Assembly: GCF_001612985.1 (NCBI RefSeq)
Contig: NZ_BDBM01000011.1
Location: 62,001 to 126,000 of the forward strand
From: Nocardia gamkensis NBRC 108242
GTDB lineage: Bacteria > Actinomycetota > Actinomycetes > Mycobacteriales > Mycobacteriaceae
Length of the DNA stretch: 64,000 bases
Reading direction: 5' to 3'
This document shows, piece after piece, positions 34,595-43,331 of the stretch. A model generated the notes under the pieces. It worked only from the letters and a program-made list of their open reading frames with translations, searched no databases and was not told where the DNA came from. Within the stretch, counting starts at the first letter, position 1. The number at the start of each line of letters is the position of its first letter. The position numbers were made by a program, and so were the translations under genes.

Positions 34595-35128
34595 TCACCC
34601 GGTGGCATCCCCCGCTCCGGTGGATCGGATCGCGTCCGCGAGCGTGTGCAGGGCCGCGGTGAGTGCGGCGCGTTGATCGGCGGGTAGCCGGTCGGTGAGC
34701 GTGGTCTCATGGTCCAGCAGGGCGGGCACGACTCGCTCGGTGAGCCGATGGCCTTCCGGGGTGAGGGTGACCAGTACACCGCGCCGGGTGGCCGAAGTGG
34801 GTGCCCGGGTGATCAATCCGGCCGTTTCCGCGCGCGTCAGGCGCTGCGAGATGGCGCCTGCCGTGACGAGGCTGCGGGCGGCGATCTGGCGGGTGGTCAG
34901 CTGGTAGGGCGGGCCGGACCGGCGCAGGGTGCTGAGCAGGTCGAGAGTGGATTCATCGATGCCCAAACGCTGGAGGGTGCGCTGCCGTTCGTCGGTGAGC
35001 AGCTTGGCGACTCGCCACAGCGGGGTGAGTATCTCGATCGACTCGGTCCGCGCGCCGGGCAGCTCCCGGCACCATGCCGCGGCTATCTGAGCAGGGGACG
35101 GTATCTCGTCCCGCAGTTCGTGCGTCAT
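34595..35128 (-). CDS. MarR-family transcriptional regulator
   Basis: A 177-residue winged-helix MarR protein. LLSTLRRSGPPYQLTTRQIA and LVTAGAISQRLTRAETAGLI form the HTH, and RRGVLVTLTPEGHRL the wing with its terminal helix. ATG at 35126-35128; GAGGAG is 12 bases upstream, inside the shared palindrome. An ATG at 35155 would add nine residues. It is divergent from the SDR at 35187 and probably represses both through the palindrome at 35141-35180. Confidence 0.86.
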   Translation of the reverse strand: MTHELRDEIPSPAQIAAAWCRELPGARTESIEILTPLWRVAKLLTDERQRTLQRLGIDESTLDLLSTLRRSGPPYQLTTRQIAARSLVTAGAISQRLTRAETAGLITRAPTSATRRGVLVTLTPEGHRLTERVVPALLDHETTLTDRLPADQRAALTAALHTLADAIRSTGAGDATG

Positions 35129-35140
35129 TGCCGGAAGTGT

Positions 35141-35180
35141 CTCCTCTCGGTACATTTAGTGCTAAATATACCGAGAGGAG
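35141..35180. promoter_or_regulatory. 40-bp near-perfect palindrome, shared MarR operator and ribosome binding sites
   Basis: The arms 35141-35152 (CTCCTCTCGGTA) and 35169-35180 are exact complements, and the inside has ATTTAG (35154-35159) and CTAAAT (35162-35167) around TG. Only the two bases at 35153/35168 and the centre break symmetry. The AT-rich core fits a MarR operator, and each arm supplies GAGAGGAG as ribosome binding site to its own gene. Confidence 0.75.
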
Positions 35181-35186
35181 TAGAGA

Positions 35187-35912
35187 ATGCGCGGAACGAT
35201 CGTCATCACCGGTGCGAGCGGGGGAATCGGGCGGCGGGTGGCGCAGCGATTCGCCGAAGGCGGTGCGGAGGTGGTGATCACCGGGCGCTCGCCGGAGCGG
35301 CTCCAGCGGACGGCACGTGAACTCGGGGTGCGGGGGATCGTGTGCGATGCCGCGGTGCCATCGGAGGTGCAGCGGTTCGCCGAGTCGGTCGGGCCCGAAG
35401 TCGATGTGCTGGTGAATATGGCGGGCGGGAACACCGATCTCGCCGGAGGCGGCGTCGAAGAGATGTCGTTGGAGGAGCTGGCCGCACAGTGGCAGGCGAA
35501 CCTGTCGGCGAATCTGCTGAGCGCGGTGCTGACCACTTCGGCGCTGCGAGAGCGGTTGCGGCCCGGCGGAGCGGTGATCAATGTCGGCTCGATCGGCGCG
35601 GAATACGCCGCGGGCTCCTACGGCGCCGCGAAGGCGGCGTTGGCGGCATGGTCGGCGGGGTTGTCGGCGCAGCTGGCGCCGCGAGGCGTCACGGTGAACA
35701 CGGTCGCACCGGGGTATATCGCGAACACCGATTTCTTCCAGGGGCAGTTGAGCGAGCAACGACGCGCGCGGTTGATCGACTCCACGCACGACAAACGCGC
35801 GGGCGATCCGGACGATGTCGCCGGGTTGATCGAATTCCTCGCGTCGCCGCACGCCCGGCACATCACAGGCCAGACGCTCCATGTCAACGGCGGTGCGCAC
35901 ACGACCAGATGA
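35187..35912 (+). CDS. Short-chain dehydrogenase/reductase
   Basis: A 241-residue classical SDR: TGASGGIGRRVAQ for NAD(P), VNMAGG for the NNAG strand, catalytic Ser in NVGSIGAEYAAGS, Tyr/Lys in YGAAKAAL, and VAPGYIANTDF. The C-terminus GQTLHVNGGAHT is typical of 3-oxoacyl-ACP-reductase-like SDRs. ATG with GAGAGGAG 6 bases upstream, in the palindrome shared with the marR gene. It is the likely regulated target of that MarR, perhaps in detoxification. Substrate unknown. Confidence 0.88.
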   Translation: MRGTIVITGASGGIGRRVAQRFAEGGAEVVITGRSPERLQRTARELGVRGIVCDAAVPSEVQRFAESVGPEVDVLVNMAGGNTDLAGGGVEEMSLEELAAQWQANLSANLLSAVLTTSALRERLRPGGAVINVGSIGAEYAAGSYGAAKAALAAWSAGLSAQLAPRGVTVNTVAPGYIANTDFFQGQLSEQRRARLIDSTHDKRAGDPDDVAGLIEFLASPHARHITGQTLHVNGGAHTTR

Positions 35913-36349
35913 TCGGGCATACGGGCGGCTGGTTCTGCCGCCCAGGTCCCATGGTGGTGCTGAACCGTTGCTGCCGTGAGACTCTCGGTGCGGATCGACG
36001 AGATTCCTCATGCCCGGCTCGAACCGACCAGCCGATCCCAGCGTTGCGTGAGAATGCCGTGGCGCGGAGTATCCGTGGCGGTGCGCACCGGCCCGGGCTG
36101 CGCACCGGCCCGGGCTGCGCACCGGGCCGGTGCGCAGCGGTTGTGTTCGCGCTGATCGCAATCCTGTGCGCGGGCGCGAGTACGCGATTGAATCAGGTAT
36201 CACCGGCGTACTTCGCTGCCTGAGAGGAGCCGCCGACGCCTCGACCGGAGACGTGGCGGCCTCGGACTGCCGAGAGCGGCGCGACCGAGGCGCCGGTCTT
36301 CGGCAGCGCCGACCCGGGAACAGGCAGAGCCTCAGACCAGGAGCACCCC
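35913..36349. other. Intergenic, 437 bp, no gene seen
   Basis: Holds the tandem repeat and hairpin at 36082-36135; otherwise nothing recognisable. The last bases before 36350 (CAGGAGCACCCC) give the ribosome binding site of the DUF1684 gene. Confidence 0.45.
36082..36135. repeat. 17-bp tandem repeat that ends in a hairpin
   Basis: TGCGCACCGGCCCGGGC occurs at 36082-36098 and again at 36099-36115. GCGCACCGGCCCGG of the second copy (36100-36113) pairs perfectly with 36122-36135 around an 8-base loop. It lies about 190 bp after the SDR stop and could be a terminator made longer by repeat expansion. Confidence 0.55.
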
Positions 36350-37180
36350 ATGACAGCGCAGGCCACCGCCGCAACTCCGACCGACTCCTTCGTCGCCGAC
36401 TGGCAGGACTGGCACCGCACGCAGGAATCGCGACTTGCCGACCCGCACGGATTCCTGGCCATCACCGCGCTGCACTGGCTCACCGAAGAGCCACAACGAT
36501 TCCCCGACGCGCCGGGCGCTTGGTCCACCGGCGCCGATGGCGTCACAGTGGTTCTCGACGACGGTGACGAGCTGGTGGTCGACAGGGTATCGGTGCGCGG
36601 TCGGCATGTCTTCGGCGCCATCCCCGAACGCGGTGGCGTGAACGCCGTATGGGGTGACGCGGTGATCGAGGTGGCCAAGCGCGGCGGGTACGACATCGTT
36701 CGCCCGCGGCACCCGGACAACCCGCTGCGCACGGCATTTCACGGCACCCCCGCCTACCCGCCGCACCCGAAGTGGGTGGTCACCGGCCGCTATGTCGCCT
36801 TCCCCGAGCCGCGGCCGACCACGGTCGGCGCCGCTGTCGAAGGACTCGAACACGTTTATGACGCGCCGGGGCAGGTGGAGTTCGAGCTGGACGGCCGGGC
36901 GCTGCGCCTGACCGCGTTCCCCGGCAAGGATCCCGGCAGCCTGACCGTACTGTTCACCGACGCGACCTCGGGGGTCACCACTTACGCCGCCAATCGCGTC
37001 CTGCACCTGTCCCCGCCCGGCGACGACGGATCGGTGCGGCTGGACTTCAACCGATCCGCGAATCTGCCCTGCGCCTACACGGACTTGGCGACCTGCCCGT
37101 TGCCGCCGGCGGAGAACCGCCTGCCGGTCGCGATCGAAGCCGGTGCGAAGCTCCCGTACGAGCGCGGCGGAACCCGATGA
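36350..37180 (+). CDS. DUF1684 domain protein
   Basis: A 276-residue protein of the DUF1684 family, function unknown. Typical segments are DWHRTQESRLADPHGFLAIT near the N-terminus, YVAFPEPRPTTVGAAVEG, and the C-terminal LDFNRSANLPCAYTDLATCP with its conserved cysteines, ending PPAENRLPVAIEAG. No signal peptide. The stop overlaps the next start by 4 bp (ATGA), so it is coupled to the luciferase-like oxidoreductase, suggesting related work on a small molecule. Confidence 0.8.
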   Translation: MTAQATAATPTDSFVADWQDWHRTQESRLADPHGFLAITALHWLTEEPQRFPDAPGAWSTGADGVTVVLDDGDELVVDRVSVRGRHVFGAIPERGGVNAVWGDAVIEVAKRGGYDIVRPRHPDNPLRTAFHGTPAYPPHPKWVVTGRYVAFPEPRPTTVGAAVEGLEHVYDAPGQVEFELDGRALRLTAFPGKDPGSLTVLFTDATSGVTTYAANRVLHLSPPGDDGSVRLDFNRSANLPCAYTDLATCPLPPAENRLPVAIEAGAKLPYERGGTR

Positions 37181-38250
37181 GCGACAGCACATCCGGGATC
37201 AGGACGTTGTCGTTCCTGACGCCGGGCAACTACCCCGACGACGATCCCTACGCGGGGCTCGAGGACACGCTGCGGCTGTTCGAGTACGGCGAGAGCCTCG
37301 GCTTCGACGGTGCGTGGATCCGGCAGCGTCATCTCGAGCACGGCGTCGGTTCGGCCGCGGTGTTCCTGGCCGCCGCCGGTCAGCGCACCAGCCGAATCCA
37401 ATTGGGCACGGCCGTGATTCCCATCGGCTACGAGAGCCCGTTCCGGCTGGCCGAGGATCTGTCACTGGCCGATGTGCTGTCGCGGGGCCGGTTGCAAGCC
37501 GGCTTCAGCGCGGGAACCCCGCCGCATGCCGACTTGATCGGCGACCTGGTCTTCGACGGAGACTGGCGCTCCTACGATCTGTCCTACGGACGGATCACCC
37601 GGCTGATCGAGAACCTGCGCGGTGACTTTCTCGGTGACGCGGGCACAGTGATCCACTCGCCGGGCAACACCCAGCGTCCCCGGTTGCAGCCGCACAATCC
37701 CGGCTTGATCGATCGGCTCTGGTACGGCGGGGCGAGCATCCGTTCGGTCCGCTGGGCGGGGGAGAGCGGGCTGAACCTGCTGACGGGGAACATCGTCTTC
37801 GGTGACCGCAGCGACGATTTCGCCACCACCCAATCGAGCTTGCTCGGCGAGTATCGCCGACTGGTGGATCCGGCCCGGCCCGCCCGGGTCGCGGTAGGGC
37901 GGGTGATCGTCCCGTTCGACAGCGCCGACCGCGCGACTCGCGAGCGGTACCGGCAGTACGCGGCGAGCAGGTACGAGCGCACCCTGGCGCCACAGGGGGA
38001 GCGGCGTGTCCTGTTCGCCCCGGACCTGGTCGGCCCCGCCGAGGAGATCATCGACCGGCTGCGGGCCGATCCGGTGCTCGCGCAGACCTCGGAGCTGCGG
38101 CTGGAGCTGCCCTACGAGTTCCGCCGTGCCGACTACGAACAGATCTTGCACGACACCGTGGAGCTGATCGCCCCGGCCCTGGGACATCGGCCCGCGTCGA
38201 TCCGCTCCGGCGTCGAGCACGACACCGGTGAGGTGGCCGCGCCCGCTTGA
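37177..38250 (+). CDS. LLM-class (luciferase-like) flavin-dependent oxidoreductase
   Basis: A 357-residue TIM-barrel oxidoreductase of the bacterial luciferase family, using FMN or F420. ESLGFDGAWIRQRHLEHG, then TSRIQLGTAVIPIGYESPFRLAEDLSLAD, and RLQAGFSAGTPP are typical; IDRLWYGGASIRSVRWAGE is the phosphate-binding region with a glycine-rich turn. Begins in the ATGA shared with the DUF1684 gene. Convergent with the antigen-85-like gene 20 bp downstream. Substrate unknown; such enzymes oxidise alkanesulfonates, nitrilotriacetate and similar compounds. Confidence 0.86.
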   Translation: MSDSTSGIRTLSFLTPGNYPDDDPYAGLEDTLRLFEYGESLGFDGAWIRQRHLEHGVGSAAVFLAAAGQRTSRIQLGTAVIPIGYESPFRLAEDLSLADVLSRGRLQAGFSAGTPPHADLIGDLVFDGDWRSYDLSYGRITRLIENLRGDFLGDAGTVIHSPGNTQRPRLQPHNPGLIDRLWYGGASIRSVRWAGESGLNLLTGNIVFGDRSDDFATTQSSLLGEYRRLVDPARPARVAVGRVIVPFDSADRATRERYRQYAASRYERTLAPQGERRVLFAPDLVGPAEEIIDRLRADPVLAQTSELRLELPYEFRRADYEQILHDTVELIAPALGHRPASIRSGVEHDTGEVAAPA

Positions 38251-38270
38251 TCCGAGCGGCGCCGGTCGCT

Positions 38271-39332
38271 TCAGGCCGTGCCGAGTGCGGCGGCGAACCC
38301 GGGCCACGAGCTGTGCAGGTCTTCCTGCCAGTACGACCAGGAATGGGTGCCGTTGCCGCGCAGTTCGAAGGTGGCGGGAATGGCCAGCTGATCCAGCCTG
38401 TCGCGCAGCTGACGGGTGCAGCGTTCGGCGAAGGTCTCCAGGGCGCCGCCGATGAGGAGCTGGTCGATCAGCTTGCCGGGGCTGTGCTCGATCCCGGCAC
38501 TGTCGAGGGTGTCGTACGGACCGGGCGCGCCGGTCCCGCTCGCGACATAGATCGCGGTACCGCGCAGCTCGTCCGCGTGCAGATACGGGTCGTTGGCCGC
38601 CCACGCGGGATCCGTCGGCGGCCCCCACATGTTCACCACGTTGCCGCGGCGCCCACCCACCACCGCGCTCACGATCACTTGACCCTGCGGATCGCTGGTG
38701 CGCACACACCCGGAATACGAGCCGATGGCCCGATACAACCCTGGTGCGGCCAAGGCCAGCTGGAACACCGACGTGCCCGCCATCGAGATGCCCGCGATCG
38801 CGTTCGCCCCGTTGCCCCCGAACTCCGCGTCCACGATCGGCGGCAGTTCCCGAGTCAGGAACGTGGCCCATCGCTGCCGTCCCAGCATCGGATCATCCGC
38901 ACGCCAGTCCGTGAAATAGGAGCTGGCGCCGCCGAACGGGATCACCACATTGACTTGCTTGTCCCGGAAGAACTCCACCACATCCGTGCGGCTGAGCCAG
39001 TTCCCGTCAGCCCCGCCGTCGATGCCGTTCAGTAGGTACAGGGTGGGCGCGGGCGCCGATCTGTCGGCGGCGGGCAGGACACGGACGGCCACCTCGTTCG
39101 CCATCGCGGCGGAGTGGACCGTCAGCTCGACCAACCGTCCCGGGCCCGACGCCGTACCGGCGATATGCGGTCGATCGGGAAGCATGCCGATCGGTGACGG
39201 GAGTTCCGGTTGGGCGCTCACGGGTCCGGCCGCACCGGTCGCGAACCCGAGGACGACGATGCTCAGCGCCGCCACCAGCCGCGCGGTCCGCGCCGCGCCA
39301 TGGGGGTAGGACAGCGGGGCAGGGGAATTCAC
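38271..39332 (-). CDS. Antigen-85-like exported esterase/mycolyltransferase
   Basis: A 353-residue exported alpha/beta hydrolase. It has a signal peptide (RLVAALSIVVLGFATGAAGPVSA, cleaved near residue 40), and the fold of antigen-85 mycolyltransferases: LYLLNGIDGGADGNW, VVIPFGGASSYFTDW, the nucleophile GISMAGTSVFQLAL and the C-terminal GNGTHSWSYWQEDL with the catalytic histidine. These enzymes move mycolates onto trehalose or arabinogalactan, and their presence supports a mycolic-acid actinomycete. The GTG at 39332 follows AGGAAGG; the longer frame to 39371 is less likely. It could be an esterase without mycolyltransferase activity. Confidence 0.78.
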   Translation of the reverse strand: MNSPAPLSYPHGAARTARLVAALSIVVLGFATGAAGPVSAQPELPSPIGMLPDRPHIAGTASGPGRLVELTVHSAAMANEVAVRVLPAADRSAPAPTLYLLNGIDGGADGNWLSRTDVVEFFRDKQVNVVIPFGGASSYFTDWRADDPMLGRQRWATFLTRELPPIVDAEFGGNGANAIAGISMAGTSVFQLALAAPGLYRAIGSYSGCVRTSDPQGQVIVSAVVGGRRGNVVNMWGPPTDPAWAANDPYLHADELRGTAIYVASGTGAPGPYDTLDSAGIEHSPGKLIDQLLIGGALETFAERCTRQLRDRLDQLAIPATFELRGNGTHSWSYWQEDLHSSWPGFAAALGTA

Positions 39333-39513
39333 ACACGGCCTTCCTGAGGAGGCTGGACGAAACAGGCCCACGGTAGGTCGCGCATGCCTCGGCGGGCAAG
39401 GTGGCGTCGCGTTCGTTGGGGGCGATGGCTACTGCACCCGCAGTCTCGCTGGGAGCGGCCACAAAACGTCATGGCCTGGACCGGGCGACGAACGCCGCCG
39501 CCGATGGCCACGG

Positions 39514-39999
39514 TCAGTGGTCGGTGATCCAGGTGTCGGTGAACTCCGCCTCCGTGGCCAGCATGTCGAGTAGCCGGGTCACGATGGCTGCCTCGATCTT
39601 CTTGCCGAACAAGGGGATACCGACTTCGGCGGCACCGGCCACCACAGCCTCGGCCGCTGTGTCGCTCTCGGTGAGCCGGACGGTGCCGCTCACCTGGGCG
39701 GGCACACCCTCGACGCGAGCCTCGAAACTGCCGCCCTCGCGGGTGTAGGTCTCGGAGCGGGTGATGACCAGGCCCTCGGGCCGCACCGCGGTGATGGCGC
39801 TGGGCAGCTCCGCCGCCGGAATGGTCTGCACCATCCGCACGTGCAGGCGGTCCTCGGCGGCGTCGAACTCGACGAGCTGTGCGTCGGCCCCGCCGACCTC
39901 TGCGATGCGGTCTTTCCAGTACTGCTCGTCGGCCAGCGCCGCACGAAGCGCGTCGGCCGAATGGGAGTAGGTGGCCGTATACGCCAAGGAGGTCGCCAT
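39514..39999 (-). CDS. DUF2505 (SRPBCC-like) protein
   Basis: A 161-residue protein of the DUF2505 family, related to START/SRPBCC ligand-binding folds. Pattern: YTATYSHSADALRAALADEQYW at the N-terminus, ETYTREGGSFEARVEGVPAQVSGTVRL in the middle strands, GIPLFGKKIEAAIV and the C-terminal TDTWITDH. Cytoplasmic. Such proteins are thought to bind lipids; no direct role is known. Single gene. Confidence 0.76.
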   Translation of the reverse strand: MATSLAYTATYSHSADALRAALADEQYWKDRIAEVGGADAQLVEFDAAEDRLHVRMVQTIPAAELPSAITAVRPEGLVITRSETYTREGGSFEARVEGVPAQVSGTVRLTESDTAAEAVVAGAAEVGIPLFGKKIEAAIVTRLLDMLATEAEFTDTWITDH

Positions 40000-40332
40000 A
40001 CCGGCACACGCTACCTGCTGCCACGCCCTTCACCGCCGGTGAACCGCCGACGCCGCCGCGCCGCAAACCCGCTGAATCGCCCTGGGAAACAAAAGGTTCG
40101 GCAGCGGCTGCCGCCAGATCGGTGTCCGTGGTCCGGTCGAGGACGAGAGGGATTGCGATCCACCGGTGCCGTCGGAATCGAATGCAGTTCGTCAGGGACT
40201 CAGGACGGTCACGTCCTCGGTCACATCGAGTCATGGTTCGACCGGCGAGACCCGCTTTCGGTGATCCGGATGATGAGCCGATGGACGACGTCGTCATCGA
40301 GAACCGGACGCGATCTCATCGGCCTGCAGCCT
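40000..40332. other. Intergenic, 333 bp, no gene seen
   Basis: Open frames here lack ribosome binding sites and domain character. No clear repeat or hairpin noticed. Confidence 0.4.
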
Positions 40333-40539
40333 TCAGGGGAAACGCATCAGCTGCCGGGAAAGTGTGAACAGACGGCGGGCGAGTTTGATGACCGGGATGC
40401 CCAGCGGAAGCAGGATGATCGTCACGCACAGCACCGCGCCGACGAGCCACAGCACAGCGGCGACCAGCCCCAGAACCGTGCCGAGCACGGCCGTGAGGAT
40501 CCCCAGTATCGGACCGAGTAGACCCTGTAGCAGTCGCAT
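40333..40539 (-). CDS. Small membrane protein (68 residues)
   Basis: A 68-residue protein with two hydrophobic spans: GLLGPILGILTAVLGTVLGLVAAVLWL and VGAVLCVTIILLPLGIPVIKL, then a basic tail RRLFTLSRQLMRF that would sit in the cytoplasm. The ATG at 40537-40539 follows GGAAGG. No family is recognised with certainty; many actinomycetes have similar short two-TM proteins. The long open frame to 41838 is an antisense shadow of the cyclase and hydratase genes. Confidence 0.62.
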   Translation of the reverse strand: MRLLQGLLGPILGILTAVLGTVLGLVAAVLWLVGAVLCVTIILLPLGIPVIKLARRLFTLSRQLMRFP

Positions 40540-40683
40540 GATGACCTTCCGGTTTCCATTCTGCGCTTCTTGGGGCCCGTGCGCATCAGCCGATTTCGGC
40601 CGGCGAGTCCGAACGCACCGTGAGTCACTCCCGTGTCGTCGCGCCTCGCACGACTGCATCCGCTGCGCGGTACCGTCCCTGGT

Positions 40684-41355
40684 ATGAGCCGAGCGATCGT
40701 GGAGCTGTCCCATCCTGTCTCGGACGGCATGCTCATCGATCCGAGCCTGCCCGCACCGCGTGTCACGACGGCTGTGGCACGTGACCGATCGCCGCTGATC
40801 GACATGAGCTACCACATCGCCCGCGTGGACATGGTCGGCACCACGGGCACCTACATCGACGCGCCTTTCCATTTCCACGCCGGCGGCGCCGACATCGCCG
40901 AGTTGCCGTTGGAGCGGTTGTTCAACGTGCCGATCGTGATGATCCACGCGTCGGGCCGCCGCGCGGTCGGGCCGGACGTGCTGGGCGATCCCGCGCGCTT
41001 GTGGGGCAAAGCGGTGCTCGTGCACACCGGTTGGTCGGGGAAATGGGGATCGTCCGCGTATCGAGGGCCCGGCCATCCTTTCCTGGTCGGGGAGGTCGCC
41101 GAGGCGCTGGTCGCCGCCAATGCGGCACTGGTGGGAATCGACTCGTCCGACGTCGACGACACGTCCTTGCCGACGCGGCCGTGCCACCACACGCTGCTCG
41201 GTGCGGGCATTCCTATCATCGAGCAGATGACGAATCTGGACGCGGTCCCCGACACCGGCGCCAGGCTGGTCGCGCTGCCCGCGCCGGTGCGCGGGACGGG
41301 CTCGTTTCCGCTGCGCGCCGTGGCGTGGATCGAGCACGGCGCAGTGGGCGACTGA
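40684..41355 (+). CDS. Cyclase-family protein (KynB-like fold, altered metal motif)
   Basis: A 223-residue member of the cyclase/kynurenine-formamidase family. ELSHPVSDGM at the start and GTYIDAPFHFHAGGADI are recognisable, as are LLGAGIPIIEQMTNLD and ALPAPVRGTGSFPLRAVAWI. The family metal-binding motif HxGTHxDxPxH reads TTGTYIDAPFH, so two histidines are replaced by Thr and Tyr while Asp and the last His remain. The same change occurs in a recognisable subfamily, so activity may differ. ATG at 40684; the frame continues upstream to 40633 without homology. Hydrolysis of an amide or cyclic ester is a guess. Confidence 0.8.
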   Translation: MSRAIVELSHPVSDGMLIDPSLPAPRVTTAVARDRSPLIDMSYHIARVDMVGTTGTYIDAPFHFHAGGADIAELPLERLFNVPIVMIHASGRRAVGPDVLGDPARLWGKAVLVHTGWSGKWGSSAYRGPGHPFLVGEVAEALVAANAALVGIDSSDVDDTSLPTRPCHHTLLGAGIPIIEQMTNLDAVPDTGARLVALPAPVRGTGSFPLRAVAWIEHGAVGD

Positions 41356-41411
41356 GGAACCTTTCGATTCGGTATCCGCCGCCGACCGGATTGCGCACCT
41401 GGGATCGCCTG

Positions 41412-42278
41412 CTACCGCCGAGGATCTCGAGGCCGGAACGCCGGGACCGCCAGATCGTCGCCGAAGATGTCCGGGAGGTCGCGCTCGACGCTGTCGGGGA
41501 ATCGGGCGGGCCGCTTCTCCAGGAAGGCCGTCACGCCTTCCCTGGCGTCGGCGGCGGCGCCCCGGTGGTAGATGCCGCGAGATTCGATGCGGTGGGCGAT
41601 CATCGGGTGCTCGGCTCCGAGGTTGCGCCACAGCATCTGCCGCGACAGCGCCACCGACACGGGCGCGGAATGCTCGGTAACTCGGCGGGCGAGCGCGCGA
41701 GCCTCGTCGAGCAGTGTGTCCGCGGGATGCAGTGCGGAGAACAATCCCGCGTCGAGCGCTTCGTCCGCCTCGACGAGACGGCCCGAGTACACCCAGTCCA
41801 GCGCGGTCTGCATCGGCACCAGGCGGGGCAGGAACCAACTGGAACAGGACTCGGGAACGATGCCGCGGCGATTGAAGACGAACCCGATGCGGGCGTTGTC
41901 GACGGCCAGCCGGAAGTCCGCCGCGAGCGTCATGGTGATGCCGACGCCGACGGCGGGTCCGTTGACGGCGGCGATGACGGGTTTGCGGGATTCGAACATG
42001 CGCAGGACGACTTCACCGCCGGTGTCCCGGAAGGATTCCGCCGCGTCCGCATCGCCCGCGACGAAGGTCTCCGCACCCGCCGACAGATCCGCGCCCGCGC
42101 AGAAGGCGCGTCCGGCGCCCGTGATGATCACCGCTCGAATTCGATCGTCGCGGTCGCAGGTGTCGAAGGCATCGATCAACTCGGTCCCCATGGCAGTGGT
42201 GAACGCGTTGAGCTGCCGCGGGCGGTCGAGGGTGATGGTGGCGATGGCGTCGGAGACGTCCAGGCGAATATCGGCCAT
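41412..42278 (-). CDS. Enoyl-CoA hydratase/isomerase family protein
   Basis: A 288-residue crotonase-fold protein. [20 protein letters not shown] is the N-terminal strand-helix, [13 protein letters not shown] the first oxyanion-hole loop, and [25 protein letters not shown] the second with the Gly-rich turn. The catalytic glutamates of classical hydratases are at [17 protein letters not shown] (one Glu), so the second may be absent and an isomerase or other acyl-CoA reaction is possible. The ATG at 42276-42278 is clear. Divergent from the SDR at 42517 with 238 bp between. Confidence 0.88.
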   Translation of the reverse strand: MADIRLDVSDAIATITLDRPRQLNAFTTAMGTELIDAFDTCDRDDRIRAVIITGAGRAFCAGADLSAGAETFVAGDADAAESFRDTGGEVVLRMFESRKPVIAAVNGPAVGVGITMTLAADFRLAVDNARIGFVFNRRGIVPESCSSWFLPRLVPMQTALDWVYSGRLVEADEALDAGLFSALHPADTLLDEARALARRVTEHSAPVSVALSRQMLWRNLGAEHPMIAHRIESRGIYHRGAAADAREGVTAFLEKRPARFPDSVERDLPDIFGDDLAVPAFRPRDPRR

Positions 42279-42516
42279 ACCGGACAGCTTGCCATCTCGC
42301 CGACATCGCTGCTCCTGCCGGGGGTTCGCACCGCCCGGGGCGGCGATAGCGCCGACTGGAATGAGAATGGCTGTTTACTTAGTGCACCGTGGACGGTTAG
42401 CCTGTCGCCGTGTGCCGATTGGTCACGACGGCTGGCTCCCCGTCCCCGGGCGGCAGCGGAAACCAGTCGGCCGGCGTTTCGCGCCGTTGTTCGGCAACCC
42501 GGAGAAGAGGAGTGGG

Positions 42517-43278
42517 ATGGAGATCGGCAACGCGGTCGCGGCGGTGACCGGTGGTGCGTCGGGACTCGGCTTGGCGACCGTGCGGGAGCTGCACGGCAAG
42601 GGCGCGAAGGTCGTGATCGTCGACCTGCCGTCGTCCTCCGGCGAGGCCGTCGCCAAGGAGCTCGGCGACGGCGTGGTCTTCGCCGCGGCCGACGTCACGA
42701 ACGAAGAGCAGGTCACCGCCGCCCTCGATGCCGCGCAGGAGCTGGGCGACCTGCGCATCGCGGTGAACTGCGCGGGTATCGGCAATGCCATCAAGACCGT
42801 GGGCAAGAACGGGGCATTCCCGTTGGCGGACTTCACCAAGGTGATCAACGTCAACCTGGTGGGCACCTTCAACGTGATCCGGCTTGCCGCCGAACGGATC
42901 GCCGAGACCGATCCGGTGGGCGAGGAGCGGGGCGTCATCATCAACACCGCGTCGGTGGCGGCGTTCGACGGCCAGATCGGGCAGGCGGCGTACTCGGCCT
43001 CCAAGGGCGGGATCGTAGGCCTGACGCTGCCGGTGGCGCGTGACCTCGCGGCGATCAAGATCCGGGTGGTGACCATCGCGCCCGGACTGTTCCACACTCC
43101 GCTGTTCGCCACGCTGCCCGACGAGGCCATCGCCTCCCTGGGCGCGCAGGTCCCGCACCCCTCGCGACTCGGCGACCCGGCCGAATACGCCGCGCTCGCG
43201 CGGCACATCGTGGAGAACCCGATGCTCAACGGCGAGACCATCCGCCTCGACGGTGCCATCCGGATGGCACCGCGCTGA
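42517..43278 (+). CDS. SDR, 3-hydroxyacyl-CoA dehydrogenase type II-like (HSD10-like)
   Basis: A 253-residue classical SDR resembling HSD17B10/type II 3-hydroxyacyl-CoA dehydrogenase. [15 protein letters not shown] for [32 protein letters not shown] with Ser, Tyr and Lys, and [15 protein letters not shown] are diagnostic. ATG at 42517 with GAGAAGAGGAG upstream; frames extending to 41572 are antisense shadows. With the neighbouring enoyl-CoA hydratase it could serve beta-oxidation of a fatty or sterol side chain. Confidence 0.86.
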   Translation: MEIGNAVAAVTGGASGLGLATVRELHGKGAKVVIVDLPSSSGEAVAKELGDGVVFAAADVTNEEQVTAALDAAQELGDLRIAVNCAGIGNAIKTVGKNGAFPLADFTKVINVNLVGTFNVIRLAAERIAETDPVGEERGVIINTASVAAFDGQIGQAAYSASKGGIVGLTLPVARDLAAIKIRVVTIAPGLFHTPLFATLPDEAIASLGAQVPHPSRLGDPAEYAALARHIVENPMLNGETIRLDGAIRMAPR

Positions 43279-43331
43279 GGTAGGTGCGGAAGGGCGTGAA
43301 CCGGGCGAGTGCGGCCGTACCTCTCGCTCGG

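Noticed and set aside
40333..41838. 501-codon minus-strand frame
   Set aside because: Only its last 68 codons look real (small membrane protein); the rest opposes the cyclase gene and reads as Arg-rich noise.
41001..43043. 680-codon plus-strand frame
   Set aside because: Overlaps the cyclase, hydratase and SDR genes in other frames; no domain seen.
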